Shown: positions 26,580 through 35,982, counted from the stretch's first letter. The stretch is 64,000 nucleotides of DNA from Mucilaginibacter sp. PPCGB 2223 (GCF_001705515.1 NZ_MDJS01000001.1:2108001-2172000), one strand, 5' to 3'. Numbers and translations: made by a program. Notes: generated by a model not told the origin, from the letters alone.

Positions 26580-28745
26580 TTAATCAACGGTAATAATTGC
26601 CGAGGCCCGGATATCGCGCGATGACGCTCCCACCGAAATTTTATATTGGCCCGGCTCTACTACCCATTTCTTTACACTTTCATCAAAATAAGCCAGGTCG
26701 GCTGCTTTGAAATTTAAGGCAACCTGCGCCGAGCTACCTCTGTTAACAGCTACTTTTTTAAATGCTTTCAGTTCTTTTTCGGCTTTCTCGGCTTTCGGGT
26801 TTAGTTTGCTCACATATAACTGCACGGTTTCCTTACCTGAATATTTGCCGTTATTGCTTACTCTAAGTGAGGTTGTGATGTTCTCGTTGTTCTTATAGCT
26901 CTTTTTGTCTGTTTTGATTGCCGAGTATTTAAAGCTAGTGTAAGATAAACCATAACCGAAGCAATACAGCGGCTCGATCTTTTTGGTATCGAACCAGCGG
27001 TAACCTACCAATATGCCTTCTTTGTAATCGGCAGTGAGGTTTTTGCCGGGGAAAGTATTGAGGGCATGTGCAGGCGAATCATCCAGCTTGGCCGGGAAAG
27101 TGAACGGCAGTTTACCCGAAGGGTTTACCTTACCGGTGATGACATCCGCCAAAGCATTACCACCCTCGCTGCCGTTAAACCACGACCAGATGATGGTATG
27201 GTTATTTTTTTTGATCTCATTCAGATCGTAAGGTGCGCCGGCTATCACAACGATAATCGTATTCGGATTGGCAGCAGTAACTGCGTTCACCAATTCCTGT
27301 TCGCCGAAAGGTAAACTTAAATCCGCGCGGTCGTGCGCCTCACTTTCGTATTCGCGGTTTGAACCGATAATTAGGATGGCAGCATCGCTCGTTTTAGCCA
27401 ATTCGGCGGCCGGTGCAATCAGTTCCGGATTAGGTTTATTGGCTTCCTGCTTGCGTGCCGCGCTATAGTTGAATTTATAATCAGCCTTATAGCCTTGCGC
27501 AAAACGGATATCGATGTTTTTACCTAAGCGGTTCTTTAACCCTTGCAATGCCGTAACCTCGTATTTTGCTTTTACACCTGCACCAAAGCCGCCCGTAGCA
27601 AAGGTATGAATGGCGTTATCGCCGATAACCGCAATGCTTTTTACCGTAGATGTGTTTAATGGCAGCAAGTGTTTCTGATTTTTAAGCAGCACGATGGATT
27701 CGGAAGCGATATCGTAAACTGCTTTGCTGTGCGCCGGGGTGTTGATGCTGCCTGGTAGCCTATGTGCCACTAGCGAGGTATGGTAAATCACCCAGAGGAT
27801 ACGATGCACTTTCTCATCGATCAGCTTTTCGCTCACCTTGCCGGCTTTTACGGCATCGTACAAGGGATCGGCAAAGTACCATTTTTCGAAGGGGCCACTT
27901 GATCCCATTTCCAGGTCGAGGCCGTTTTGGGCAGCGGCAACTGTGCTGTGTGTTCCGCCCCAGTCGGACATCACCAGGCCTTTAAAACCCCATTCGCCTT
28001 TTAGGATCTTGTTTAACAGAAACTCATTTTCCGAGCAGTGCGCACCATTAATGAGGTTATAAGCCGACATAATGGTATAAGCGTGACCTTGCTCTATCGA
28101 TGCTTTAAAAGCAGGCAGGTAAATTTCGCGTAAAGCACGCTCACTTACTACGGCGTTGATGCTATCGCGCCAGGTTTCCTGGTTATTCACCGCGAAGTGT
28201 TTAACGCAAGCAGCTACATTTTGGCTTTGGATACCTTTTACCGATGATATGGCCAGTTGCGCGTTCAGGAAAGGGTCTTCGGAGTAATATTCATATGTAC
28301 GTCCGCAAAGCGGGGTACGGCAAATATTGAAAGCAGGTGCCAGCATAATGTTCTTTTTTCGGGCCAAAGCTTCCTGCCCCATGGCTACACCGAAACGATA
28401 AGCCATTACAGGGTTCCAGGTTGCGGCTACTGCCGAACCATTCGGGAAGAAAGTCGCCGAGTCGGTTTTTAATCTCAGCGGCCCCCAGGTAAAACGGCCT
28501 ACATCTTCGCGCACGCCTAACGGGCCATCATCGTAAGTAAGTTCCGGGATACCCAACCTCTTTACGCCTTCAGATGAAAAGAGAGAATTGCCATGCAGCA
28601 TGGCGATCTTCTCTTTCAGCGTCATTTTTTTGATAATGCCATCGATCTTTTTATCGAGCGCGGTTTGCGCATAAGCAGACTGAAGACTTATAAAAACTAT
28701 GCAGGGGGCCAAAGCCCTTTTAATATAGGTATGGATACATCTCAT
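26580..28745 (-). CDS. GH3 beta-glucosidase (BglX-like)
   Basis: I chose ATG 28745 because it opens a signal peptide (MRCIHTYIKRALAPCIVFIS...YAQ); the frame extends to 28835 without support. GH3 N-terminal barrel: YDDGPLGVRED, LAPAFNICRTPLCGRTYEYY, VAACVKHFAVNNQE, and the nucleophile Asp in KGLVMSDWGGTHS (near residue 258). The second alpha/beta sandwich (SIAVIGDNAIHTFATGGFGAG) and a C-terminal fibronectin-III-like domain (ETVQLYVSKLNPKAEKAEKE) complete a canonical ~720-aa periplasmic enzyme. It releases terminal beta-linked glucose. Next to a mannan locus this points to glucomannan or cello-oligosaccharides. It has its own promoter region with an element also found upstream of susC. Confidence 0.92.
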   Translation of the reverse strand: MRCIHTYIKRALAPCIVFISLQSAYAQTALDKKIDGIIKKMTLKEKIAMLHGNSLFSSEGVKRLGIPELTYDDGPLGVREDVGRFTWGPLRLKTDSATFFPNGSAVAATWNPVMAYRFGVAMGQEALARKKNIMLAPAFNICRTPLCGRTYEYYSEDPFLNAQLAISSVKGIQSQNVAACVKHFAVNNQETWRDSINAVVSERALREIYLPAFKASIEQGHAYTIMSAYNLINGAHCSENEFLLNKILKGEWGFKGLVMSDWGGTHSTVAAAQNGLDLEMGSSGPFEKWYFADPLYDAVKAGKVSEKLIDEKVHRILWVIYHTSLVAHRLPGSINTPAHSKAVYDIASESIVLLKNQKHLLPLNTSTVKSIAVIGDNAIHTFATGGFGAGVKAKYEVTALQGLKNRLGKNIDIRFAQGYKADYKFNYSAARKQEANKPNPELIAPAAELAKTSDAAILIIGSNREYESEAHDRADLSLPFGEQELVNAVTAANPNTIIVVIAGAPYDLNEIKKNNHTIIWSWFNGSEGGNALADVITGKVNPSGKLPFTFPAKLDDSPAHALNTFPGKNLTADYKEGILVGYRWFDTKKIEPLYCFGYGLSYTSFKYSAIKTDKKSYKNNENITTSLRVSNNGKYSGKETVQLYVSKLNPKAEKAEKELKAFKKVAVNRGSSAQVALNFKAADLAYFDESVKKWVVEPGQYKISVGASSRDIRASAIITVD

Positions 28746-28837
28746 AAATTGTAAATATCGGTTAATTGGTTGAGCCGGCACAAGGCGCAGCTTCATGTTG
28801 TAAATGTAATTGCTCCAAATTAAGTTATTGTGCATTT

Positions 28838-28857
28838 ATAGGGGCGTAAATGTCAAC
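28838..28857 (-). promoter_or_regulatory. Putative hybrid-regulator binding element, GH3 copy
   Basis: ATAGGGGCGTAAATGTCAAC (plus-strand reading) is the second copy of the element upstream of susC, with three differences. It lies 92 nt upstream of the GH3 start codon. A CAAATGT word follows upstream on the minus strand, as it does at susC, although the spacing differs (4 against 9 nt). Confidence 0.5.
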
Positions 28858-28902
28858 CCGCACATTTGTTGCCTTTCTGATAAAACAATACGGTACAAAT
28901 AC

Positions 28903-28931
28903 AAAAAAGCCCCTGCAATTTACAGGGGCCT
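28903..28931 (-). terminator. Rho-independent terminator after the PL7 lyase gene
   Basis: A perfect 7-bp GC-rich stem (GCCCCTG at 28909-28915 with CAGGGGC at 28923-28929) followed on the minus strand by a run of six T. It closes the leftward esterase-PL7 transcript 20 nt after the stop codon. Confidence 0.85.
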
Positions 28932-28950
28932 CAAATAAGGTCAGTTAAAA

Positions 28951-29709
28951 TTACTCGTGCTTAACCCAAACGTTGTAGATCTCTACTTCGCCATAGGCCG
29001 TGCATAATTCGCCAGGCGTAGTTTTTTTGCCTTTGCAGGATGATTGTACGTAGGCACCGGCTTTAAAATAAGCGCCGCTGTAACTGCCTTTGTAGGTATA
29101 TTTCAGGTCGCCGTTATAATAGCATTGGGTTTCGTTATTGTTCACCACGAATTTGACATTGAAACGGGTACCCAAATGATAATTATCATCCAGGGTAAAC
29201 GTTCCGCCGTGGTTTACTGATACCAGCAGGCGTTTATGCTCTAACCTGAAAAAGATAATATACTCATCGGCATTGTGTATCTGGCCGATCACGATCTGGT
29301 CGCGCACATCAGGCAAATGAGTAACTGCCTGGTCGATGAATAGCGTATGCGTGCCCGAGGACGAGGACCAATCGGCATTATCTTTACCGTTATCGATCAT
29401 CTCACGCAGCTCTGACCGCGGAAAGTTGGAACCCTTTGTAGTAGCTCCATCTACATGCGCTTTAAAGCAAACGCCATCGCCCTTTTTATTGGTGAAAAAA
29501 TATTCGGGATTAGTGTAAGTATTTAATTGCGGCTGTTTGATATCATCGGCAACGCCATCGGGGCGAGTGCTGATGGGTAGGGTGATCTTCCAGTTGGTAA
29601 GATCCAATACTTTGGATGGCAATGCCGGGTCGGCCACCTTGGCATGATTCGGGACGCGACTTGTGCAAAAAAAGAACAGCAGGCTGAGCGGCAGGAAGAG
29701 ATATTTCAT
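28951..29709 (-). CDS. PL7 alginate lyase lipoprotein
   Basis: Contains the three conserved PL7 regions in order: RSELREM (residues 98-104), QIH (143-145) and YFKAGAYVQ (214-222), the beta-jelly-roll alginate lyase signature. The QIH form (rather than QVH) is generally associated with poly-guluronate or mixed-block preference. The N-terminus has a hydrophobic signal with Cys15 in FFFCTS, so it is probably an outer-membrane lipoprotein doing the first endolytic cleavage. It lies 33 nt downstream of an esterase gene, in a two-gene leftward operon with its promoter under the tandem GntR-type operators at 30681-30705. A strong terminator follows. Confidence 0.93.
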   Translation of the reverse strand: MKYLFLPLSLLFFFCTSRVPNHAKVADPALPSKVLDLTNWKITLPISTRPDGVADDIKQPQLNTYTNPEYFFTNKKGDGVCFKAHVDGATTKGSNFPRSELREMIDNGKDNADWSSSSGTHTLFIDQAVTHLPDVRDQIVIGQIHNADEYIIFFRLEHKRLLVSVNHGGTFTLDDNYHLGTRFNVKFVVNNNETQCYYNGDLKYTYKGSYSGAYFKAGAYVQSSCKGKKTTPGELCTAYGEVEIYNVWVKHE

Positions 29710-29742
29710 ATAACTTGTTTGATATAGATAATGAGTTTTGGT

Positions 29743-30645
29743 TTACTGATGTACACCCAGATCTTTTAAGAAAGCCATATAAGCAGTAACGATCTCGGTC
29801 TTTTTTTCGTTCGTGAATTTGCCGTGACCGCCGCCGGGCACAGTAATGAACTGGCTTTTTACGCCCATTTGCTGTAGTTTTTGATACAACTCAACGCCTT
29901 GTTCATAAGGTACTATAGGATCGGCATCACCATGTACTACGAAGGTTGGCGGGCTATCTTTTTTAACATAGGTCAGCGGAGATACGGATTGTGCGAAAGG
30001 CTGATCGTCGGCACGTTTATCCAGCCACATGGTGGCCGATTTGCTGGTGCGGTGCGGCCCGTGCGCCCAATCCCAAACATCAGTAATGCCCGATTGGCTG
30101 ATGATTGCAGCGACTTTAACTATCTTATTCGTCGGGCAATTGGTATCAAAGCGATGATCGTTGGCTAATAATCCACCCATCAATGCAAGATGTGCACCGG
30201 CCGAACTACCCATGATCACGATTTTGTTAGGATCGATATTCAATTCGGCAGCATGATCGATGATATAGATCAACGCACAGCGAATATCCTGCACGGCAGC
30301 AGGCGCCGGAGCGGTTTGCACCAGGCGGTATTCTACATTCGCCACAGCATAACCTTTCTTAAAAAAAGCACTGAAGCCCGATTGATCTTCCTTACGGCCT
30401 TTATTCCAACCACCGCCGTGGATGTTGATCACAATCGGCGACAGGCCTTTATCTTTTGAAGGCAGGTATAGATCCATTCGGCCGTCCCAGCCATTTACTT
30501 TGCTGTAAACAACGTCAATTTGTGCTGTGTACGTTGCCGGCACTTTTACTTTGGCAGGTGTTTTGGTGGAATCACTTTCGGTATCCTGCGCACAGACGTA
30601 AAATACAGTCAGCACAAGCGAAAGCATACAAAAGAGTTTTTTCAT
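29743..30645 (-). CDS. Secreted alpha/beta-hydrolase esterase (BD-FAE-like), alginate locus copy 1
   Basis: The ATG at 30645 opens a signal peptide (MKKLFCMLSLVLTVFYVCAQ); the frame reaches 30663. Oxyanion-hole motif NIHGGGWNKG, nucleophile motif IMGSSAGAHLALMGG, Asp in HGDADPIVPYEQ and His in VPGGGHGKF make a complete triad. This family includes carbohydrate and feruloyl esterases. A paralogue with the same architecture and a shared LLANDHRFDTNCP segment lies at 39340-40221 in the rightward operon. Both in one alginate locus suggests removal of O-acetyl groups from alginate; the substrate is inference. First gene of the leftward operon, 33 nt before PL7. Confidence 0.85.
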   Translation of the reverse strand: MKKLFCMLSLVLTVFYVCAQDTESDSTKTPAKVKVPATYTAQIDVVYSKVNGWDGRMDLYLPSKDKGLSPIVINIHGGGWNKGRKEDQSGFSAFFKKGYAVANVEYRLVQTAPAPAAVQDIRCALIYIIDHAAELNIDPNKIVIMGSSAGAHLALMGGLLANDHRFDTNCPTNKIVKVAAIISQSGITDVWDWAHGPHRTSKSATMWLDKRADDQPFAQSVSPLTYVKKDSPPTFVVHGDADPIVPYEQGVELYQKLQQMGVKSQFITVPGGGHGKFTNEKKTEIVTAYMAFLKDLGVHQ

Positions 30646-30680
30646 AGTCGGCGTGTTCGTCAAGTTTAAATTTTTATTAA

Positions 30681-30734
30681 TTGGTTAACCAGATTGGTTG
30701 ACCAAATATGAATACTTTATTCCACAAATGCAAA
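30681..30734 (-). promoter_or_regulatory. Promoter with tandem GntR-type operator, leftward esterase-PL7 operon
   Basis: On the minus strand: TTTG (30734-30731), 20 nt, CATATTTG (30710-30703), then two TTGGT-nn-ACCAA palindromes at 30694-30705 and 30681-30692 (centres 13 nt apart; the second begins CTGGT on the minus strand). The first palindrome overlaps the -7 box by 3 nt. The -7 box is 7/8 of the Bacteroidota TAnnTTTG consensus. Confidence 0.75.
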
Positions 30735-30765
30735 AAATTAATTTGAGATTAATTTTTCGGGGAAA

Positions 30766-30820
30766 TTTGGAAATGAAATTTTAATTGGTAATTTTGGTCA
30801 ACCAATTATTGGTAAACCAA
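30766..30820 (+). promoter_or_regulatory. Promoter with tandem GntR-type operator, rightward susCD operon
   Basis: TTTG (30766-30769), 19 nt, TAATTTTG (30789-30796, perfect TAnnTTTG), then palindromes at 30794-30805 and 30809-30820 (centres 15 nt apart). The first overlaps the -7 box by 3 nt, so a bound repressor would block RNA polymerase. The predicted leader before ATG 30838 is about 35 nt. Confidence 0.8.
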
Positions 30821-30837
30821 ATGCCAATTCACCTTTT

Positions 30838-33800
30838 ATGAAGAAAGAACCTTTACTTAAACTAAGTATTTCCTTTTTTTTACCCCAAAAAGCCCAGTGG
30901 TTTTCGGCTGATAGTCTGCCGCGAATGTTTGCGGGAGCGATGAGTGTGCTGCTTATCTTCCTGTTTTCGGTAACGGCACTTGCACAAAACACTACTGTTA
31001 CCGGCGCAGTGAAAGATGCGAAAGGCGAGACACTCATCGGCGTAAGCGTGCGCGTTAAAGGTGCCGGGGCGGGTACGGCAACCAACGTCGACGGTAAATA
31101 CAGTATCATAGTTAAAGATAAACAGGCTACCCTTATTTTTAGCTATATCGGCTATACGCCGATTGAAGAAGTGGTGAACGGGCGAACCAGCATTAACATC
31201 ACCCTGCTCGAAGAACCCAAGAACCTGAACGAAGTGGTGATTTTAGGCTATGGACAGGTACGCCGCCGCGATCTGACCGGATCGGTAGGTACAGTGGATA
31301 TCGACGATATGAATAAAGCGCCGGTAAAATCGTTCGACGATGCACTGGCAGGCCGTGTGGCGGGTGTACAGGTTACCTCGCCCGACGGGCAGCCCGGTGC
31401 AGCCCCTGCTATCGTTATCCGCGGCGGCAACTCCGTAACCCAGGATAACTCACCTTTGTATGTGATCGACGGTTTCCCGATAGAAAACTACAACAATAAT
31501 GCCATCAACCCAGCAGATATCGAATCGATAGAGGTATTGAAAGATGCATCCTCGACAGCCATATATGGCGCCCGCGGTGCAAACGGCGTTATTATCGTCA
31601 CCACCAAAAAAGGCAAATCCGGACCGCAGCAAATTACCTACAATGCTTACTATGGCATACAAACCAACATCAAAACCCAAAAGGTGATGGATCCTTACAA
31701 TTATGTAAAATACCAGGTGGAAGTTGACTCCCTCACCAATGATCAGTTGTACGATATTTTCAACCCGATAACCAACCCAACCGGTACACATAGCTTAGAA
31801 AGCTATCGCGAAGTACCGTCGATAGACTGGCAGAAACAGATCTTCCGTAAAGCGGGCATGCAAAACCATTCGCTGGCCATACGGGGTGGTAATAAGGATA
31901 CCAAGTACACCATCAGCGGGCAATACTTCGACCAGGATGGTACCATCATCCGGTCGGGTTTTAAAAGGTACCAGGGGCGTATTACTTTAGATCAGCAATT
32001 AAACACGAAATTAAAAGTTGGTGTAAACACAAACTACAGCTACCTTATTACCAATGGTAAACAAATCGGCGGCGAATATTCTACCTCAGACCCTTTGCTG
32101 ATCAACACCTGGAGGTACAGGCCACTGGCAAGTCCGGGTGAAGATTTGAACGCGTTGCTAATGAACGCACAGGATCAGGACGTGGTATCATCAACCAATT
32201 ACCAGTGGAACCCCGTTTTAACCTTACAGAACGAGATACGCGTACGCTACTCCAACCTGCTTACCGCCAATGCTTTTGCCGAATACAACTTTACGCCAAG
32301 CTTAAAACTGAGGATCACCGGCGGCATTAACACCAGCAGTGTGGAGTACGATCAGTTTAATACTTCTAATTCGCGCCTGGGTAGCCCGGCCAGTCCGCTG
32401 GGACAAGGCGGGCCGAATGGTTCGGTAACGTATACCAACAAAGCAAACCTGGTGAACGAAAACACACTGACCTTTAACAAAGTATTTGCCAATAAACATG
32501 CGGTAAACATCCTGGCGGGCTTTACGGTAGGGAAAAACACCCAATCGACCAGCGGCGGTGGCGCGATATTGGTACCAAACGAAAGTTTGGGTGTAAACGG
32601 TTTGGACCAGGGCACGCCCTACTCTATCACCAGCTCAAAATCGGTAAACACACTGGCTTCGGTACTGGGTCGTATCAATTACAGCTACAACTCAAAATAC
32701 CTGGCTACGGTAAGCTTAAGGGCCGATGGTTCGTCGAAGTTTTTAGATGATAACGTATGGGGGTATTTCCCTTCAGGGTCGCTGGCATGGCACCTGAGCG
32801 AGGAGAATTTCCTGAAGAATAACAAGATCATATCCGACGCTAAAATACGTACCAGCTATGGCATCACGGGTAATAACCGGGTGAGCGATACCGCCCCCTA
32901 CGCCCTGCTTGGGCAAGGCGGCGCAGGTGGCGCGTATACTCCCGGCAATACCTACATCAGTGGCGCGTACCCGTTAAACCTGGCCAATCCTAATTTAAAA
33001 TGGGAAAGCACTGCCGAAACCGATATCGGTTTAGACATGGCATTTTTTAACAACCGCATTGTTTTAAGTGCCGATGTGTATAACAAAAAAACAACTAATC
33101 TGTTGCTCAATGCTTCATTACCCGGTGTAACCGGATATACCACTGCGTATGAAAATATTGGTGCGACACAGAACCGTGGTCTGGAGATCACGCTGACCAC
33201 GACCAACATTGCCACTAAGGATTTTAATTATACCAGCAACTTTAATATTTCCTTTAATCGCACCAAGGTATTATCGTTAACATCGGGCCAACCTTATTTG
33301 CTCACTATTCAAAAGTGGGGCAACAATGCCATTGCACAAAGTCCCGGCTTTATAGCCCAGGTGGGGCAGCCGGTGGCTATGTTCTATGGTTTGGTATCCG
33401 ACGGAGTTTATCAAAACAGCGATTATACCCAAACTTCTCCGGGCGTATATGTGCTTAACCCCGGCTTGCCAACCTACAATACAACAACGGGCCTGAAAAC
33501 ACCCGGGGCCTGGAAATTTAAGGATATTAATGGCGACGGTGTAGTGGATGTGAACGACCTGACAGTAATTGGCAACCCTAATCCGAAGTTCATCGGTGGC
33601 TTTTCAAATAACTTCAGCTATAAGGGCATCGACCTAAGCATATTTTTCCAGTTTAGCTATGGCAACCAGGTTGCTAACCTCAACAGGATCGCGATGGAAG
33701 GTGGTGGCGGTGTATCAAACCCAGTTGGGATGAACCAATTTGCCAGTTATGCCGACAGATGGACGCTAAGCAACCCAAGCAATACGCTTGCAAGGGCTAA

Positions 33801-34092
33801 TGCCGGGCCAAGTGCGCCAAGTTATTACCCTTCGAGAATTATTGAAGATGGCTCATACCTGCGTTTAAAAACGGTAAACCTGGGCTATCGTTTTAAGCCT
33901 GAACTGATCCAAAAAGCCGGTATTAAAGGCCTGAGGATCTATGCCTCAGCGCAAAACCTGTATACCTGGACTAAATATACCGGTTTAGATCCTGAAGTAG
34001 ATTCGTTCCCATCGGCATTGACGCCAGGCCTGGATTATTCTGCTTATCCGCGTGCAAGGGTGATCACCTTAGGTTTAGATGTAAATTTTTAA
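30838..34092 (+). CDS. susC: SusC/RagA TonB-dependent transporter (alginate PUL)
   Basis: A 1084-residue SusC with CarboxypepD-like N-domain (VTGAVKDAKGETLIGVSVRV), plug motifs (ALAGRVAGVQVTSPDGQPG, YVIDGFPI, IESIEVLKDASSTAIYGARG, GVIIVTTKKGKSG) and a barrel ending in ITLGLDVNF. It imports alginate oligosaccharides across the outer membrane with the SusD encoded 30 nt downstream. ATG 30838 gives an N-terminus of 29 residues before the hydrophobic signal core; ATG 30925 (MFAGAMSVLLIFLF) would give an ordinary signal peptide. The predicted transcription start near 30803 allows either. First gene of the rightward operon under the 30766-30820 promoter. Confidence 0.95.
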   Translation: MKKEPLLKLSISFFLPQKAQWFSADSLPRMFAGAMSVLLIFLFSVTALAQNTTVTGAVKDAKGETLIGVSVRVKGAGAGTATNVDGKYSIIVKDKQATLIFSYIGYTPIEEVVNGRTSINITLLEEPKNLNEVVILGYGQVRRRDLTGSVGTVDIDDMNKAPVKSFDDALAGRVAGVQVTSPDGQPGAAPAIVIRGGNSVTQDNSPLYVIDGFPIENYNNNAINPADIESIEVLKDASSTAIYGARGANGVIIVTTKKGKSGPQQITYNAYYGIQTNIKTQKVMDPYNYVKYQVEVDSLTNDQLYDIFNPITNPTGTHSLESYREVPSIDWQKQIFRKAGMQNHSLAIRGGNKDTKYTISGQYFDQDGTIIRSGFKRYQGRITLDQQLNTKLKVGVNTNYSYLITNGKQIGGEYSTSDPLLINTWRYRPLASPGEDLNALLMNAQDQDVVSSTNYQWNPVLTLQNEIRVRYSNLLTANAFAEYNFTPSLKLRITGGINTSSVEYDQFNTSNSRLGSPASPLGQGGPNGSVTYTNKANLVNENTLTFNKVFANKHAVNILAGFTVGKNTQSTSGGGAILVPNESLGVNGLDQGTPYSITSSKSVNTLASVLGRINYSYNSKYLATVSLRADGSSKFLDDNVWGYFPSGSLAWHLSEENFLKNNKIISDAKIRTSYGITGNNRVSDTAPYALLGQGGAGGAYTPGNTYISGAYPLNLANPNLKWESTAETDIGLDMAFFNNRIVLSADVYNKKTTNLLLNASLPGVTGYTTAYENIGATQNRGLEITLTTTNIATKDFNYTSNFNISFNRTKVLSLTSGQPYLLTIQKWGNNAIAQSPGFIAQVGQPVAMFYGLVSDGVYQNSDYTQTSPGVYVLNPGLPTYNTTTGLKTPGAWKFKDINGDGVVDVNDLTVIGNPNPKFIGGFSNNFSYKGIDLSIFFQFSYGNQVANLNRIAMEGGGGVSNPVGMNQFASYADRWTLSNPSNTLARANAGPSAPSYYPSRIIEDGSYLRLKTVNLGYRFKPELIQKAGIKGLRIYASAQNLYTWTKYTGLDPEVDSFPSALTPGLDYSAYPRARVITLGLDVNF

Positions 34093-34122
34093 AGAAACTG
34101 TCGACCGACACAAAATATTGAA

Positions 34123-35982
34123 ATGAAAAATAAGATAGGTATCATAACCATGATGATCATCGTGCTGAGCGGGATGACCTCGTGCAAAAAATTCCTGACG
34201 CAGTTGCCGCAGGATTCTGTCGCACCCGAAACTTTTTACAATACATCCGATCAATTGAACTCGGCACTTGCGGCAGTCTATGCCGAGTTGGGCAATACTG
34301 ATGAGGCCACCTACTCGCGCTTTTTGTCGCTCGAGGCCAATGGTTCTAATGATGAATATTACCTGCGCAGTTCCAGTGCCATAGCTGCTTCGGTTTACAA
34401 TGCCAGTGCATCCTACGCAAACTTTATCACCTGCTGGAACGACTTGTACCAGGGCATTGAAAGGGCAAACCTGTTGTTAGAGCATCTGCCTGCGTCATCG
34501 GCGCCAAAAGCCACCCGGGATGAAATTATGGGCGAAACCCTGTTTTTACGTGCGTATTACTATTTTGTACTGGTGAGCTATTGGGGCGATGTGCCGTTGA
34601 AACTGCATTCGACGACCAGCGTTACCGATATTAATTACCCGCGTATCCCTAAAAAGCAGGTTTATGCGCAAATTATACAGGACATGACCACCGCCGAGGG
34701 CCTGGTGAATACCGCTACGGTTTGGAACAATAATGGCCGGATATCGAAAACAGGCGTTGAAGGCATATTGGCAAGAGTTTGTTTGCACGCTGCCGGTCGT
34801 TTAGGCGACGCAACCTATTATCAACAAGCCGAAAACTGGGCGCTGAAGGTAGTGAACAGTGGCCTGCATAGTTTGAACCCGGATTACAAGCAAATATTTA
34901 TTAACGAGAGCCAGGACGTGGAAGATTTGAAAGAATGTATCTGGGAGATCGAGTTTTATCGCGATGATGCAGGCATATATCATAATTATGAGCGCTTTGG
35001 TTCGACCATCGGTATCAACAATACCAATACCGATTACGGTTTTATGCAGGGTCAGTACATCATGCTGGGCACTTATTACAACCTGTTCGGCAAAGGCGAT
35101 CTGCGCCGCGACTGGACCATGGCACCGTTTTATTATTCGGGTAACGATGCTTCGCTTGGCAAGATCACTACCCCTACCACAGCAACCTGGGGTAGACCCT
35201 TGGCCAAATGGCGCCGCGAATATCAAAAACCGGATGTAATAGGCGTTAAGAATTTCGGCCCGACTAACTGGCCTTTGTTACGCTACGCAGATGTTTTGCT
35301 GATGCTGGCCGAAGCCGATAACGAGATCAATGGGCCGACTGCTACCAATGAAGGTTATGTTAATCTGATACGTGAACGCGCTTACGGCAACGTTTTAAAT
35401 GGACGTGTAGTTAACAACATCGCCATTACAACAGCCGGTACGGGGTATACTACGGCTCCAACTATTACCATAAGCGGTGGCGGCGCTACACGCAACGCTA
35501 CTGCAACAGCAACTGTGGCAAGCGGAAAAATAACCGCGATTACTATTACCGATGGTGGTGCATTTTATACCTCGGTCCCTACGGTTACCATCAACGGCGG
35601 TGGTGGTACAGGCGGCACGGCAACGGCTACTATTAGTAATTTAAGCGATGCCGATCTGGTGGCTTCGCAGTATTCAAGTAAAGCAGTATTCCGCCAAACG
35701 ATAATGGACGAACGCTCACGTGAACTGGGCGGCGAAGGCCATCGCAAGCTTGACCTTTTCCGTTGGGGAACATTTTTAAGCACTGTTGCTAATTTGGTAA
35801 CGATTATCCCGGTACAAGCACCAAGCGCCTCGTCATCGTCGACCTATGGTTATACCGGCCGCACAAGCGCCACAACACCATACAAAAATGTATCGGCAAG
35901 GGATACTTTATTCCCGATACCGATATCGGAGTTAACGTTGAATCCGGGGATACCATTCAGCGCGCAAAACCCGGGGTGGTAG
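34123..35982 (+). CDS. susD: SusD/RagB lipoprotein of the alginate PUL, with an inserted Gly-rich repeat module
   Basis: Lipobox MTSC (Cys21), CKKFLTQLPQD after it. SusD fold elements: YFVLVSYWGDVPL, LLRYADVLLMLAEADNEI, and C-terminal MDERSRELGGEGHRKLDLFRWG. It binds alginate oligosaccharides as the lid of the SusC encoded just upstream. Unusual: between ERAYGNVLNGRVVN and LSDADLVASQ there is an extra ~75-residue block (about residues 430-505) built from two copies of a GYT-PT-TI-GGG repeat rich in Thr, Gly and Ala; without it the length would be near the family norm. Base 35410-35640 encodes it with no frame disruption. Confidence 0.9.
   Translation: MKNKIGIITMMIIVLSGMTSCKKFLTQLPQDSVAPETFYNTSDQLNSALAAVYAELGNTDEATYSRFLSLEANGSNDEYYLRSSSAIAASVYNASASYANFITCWNDLYQGIERANLLLEHLPASSAPKATRDEIMGETLFLRAYYYFVLVSYWGDVPLKLHSTTSVTDINYPRIPKKQVYAQIIQDMTTAEGLVNTATVWNNNGRISKTGVEGILARVCLHAAGRLGDATYYQQAENWALKVVNSGLHSLNPDYKQIFINESQDVEDLKECIWEIEFYRDDAGIYHNYERFGSTIGINNTNTDYGFMQGQYIMLGTYYNLFGKGDLRRDWTMAPFYYSGNDASLGKITTPTTATWGRPLAKWRREYQKPDVIGVKNFGPTNWPLLRYADVLLMLAEADNEINGPTATNEGYVNLIRERAYGNVLNGRVVNNIAITTAGTGYTTAPTITISGGGATRNATATATVASGKITAITITDGGAFYTSVPTVTINGGGGTGGTATATISNLSDADLVASQYSSKAVFRQTIMDERSRELGGEGHRKLDLFRWGTFLSTVANLVTIIPVQAPSASSSSTYGYTGRTSATTPYKNVSARDTLFPIPISELTLNPGIPFSAQNPGW
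35410..35640 (+). repeat. Internal duplicated Gly/Thr-rich repeat inside susD
   Basis: Two imperfect protein repeats: TAGTGYTTAPTITISGGG...ITAITI and TDGGAFYTSVPTVTINGGGG...TATISN. Each unit is about 38 residues and predicted to be all beta. They interrupt the RagB part of SusD in frame. Confidence 0.7.
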
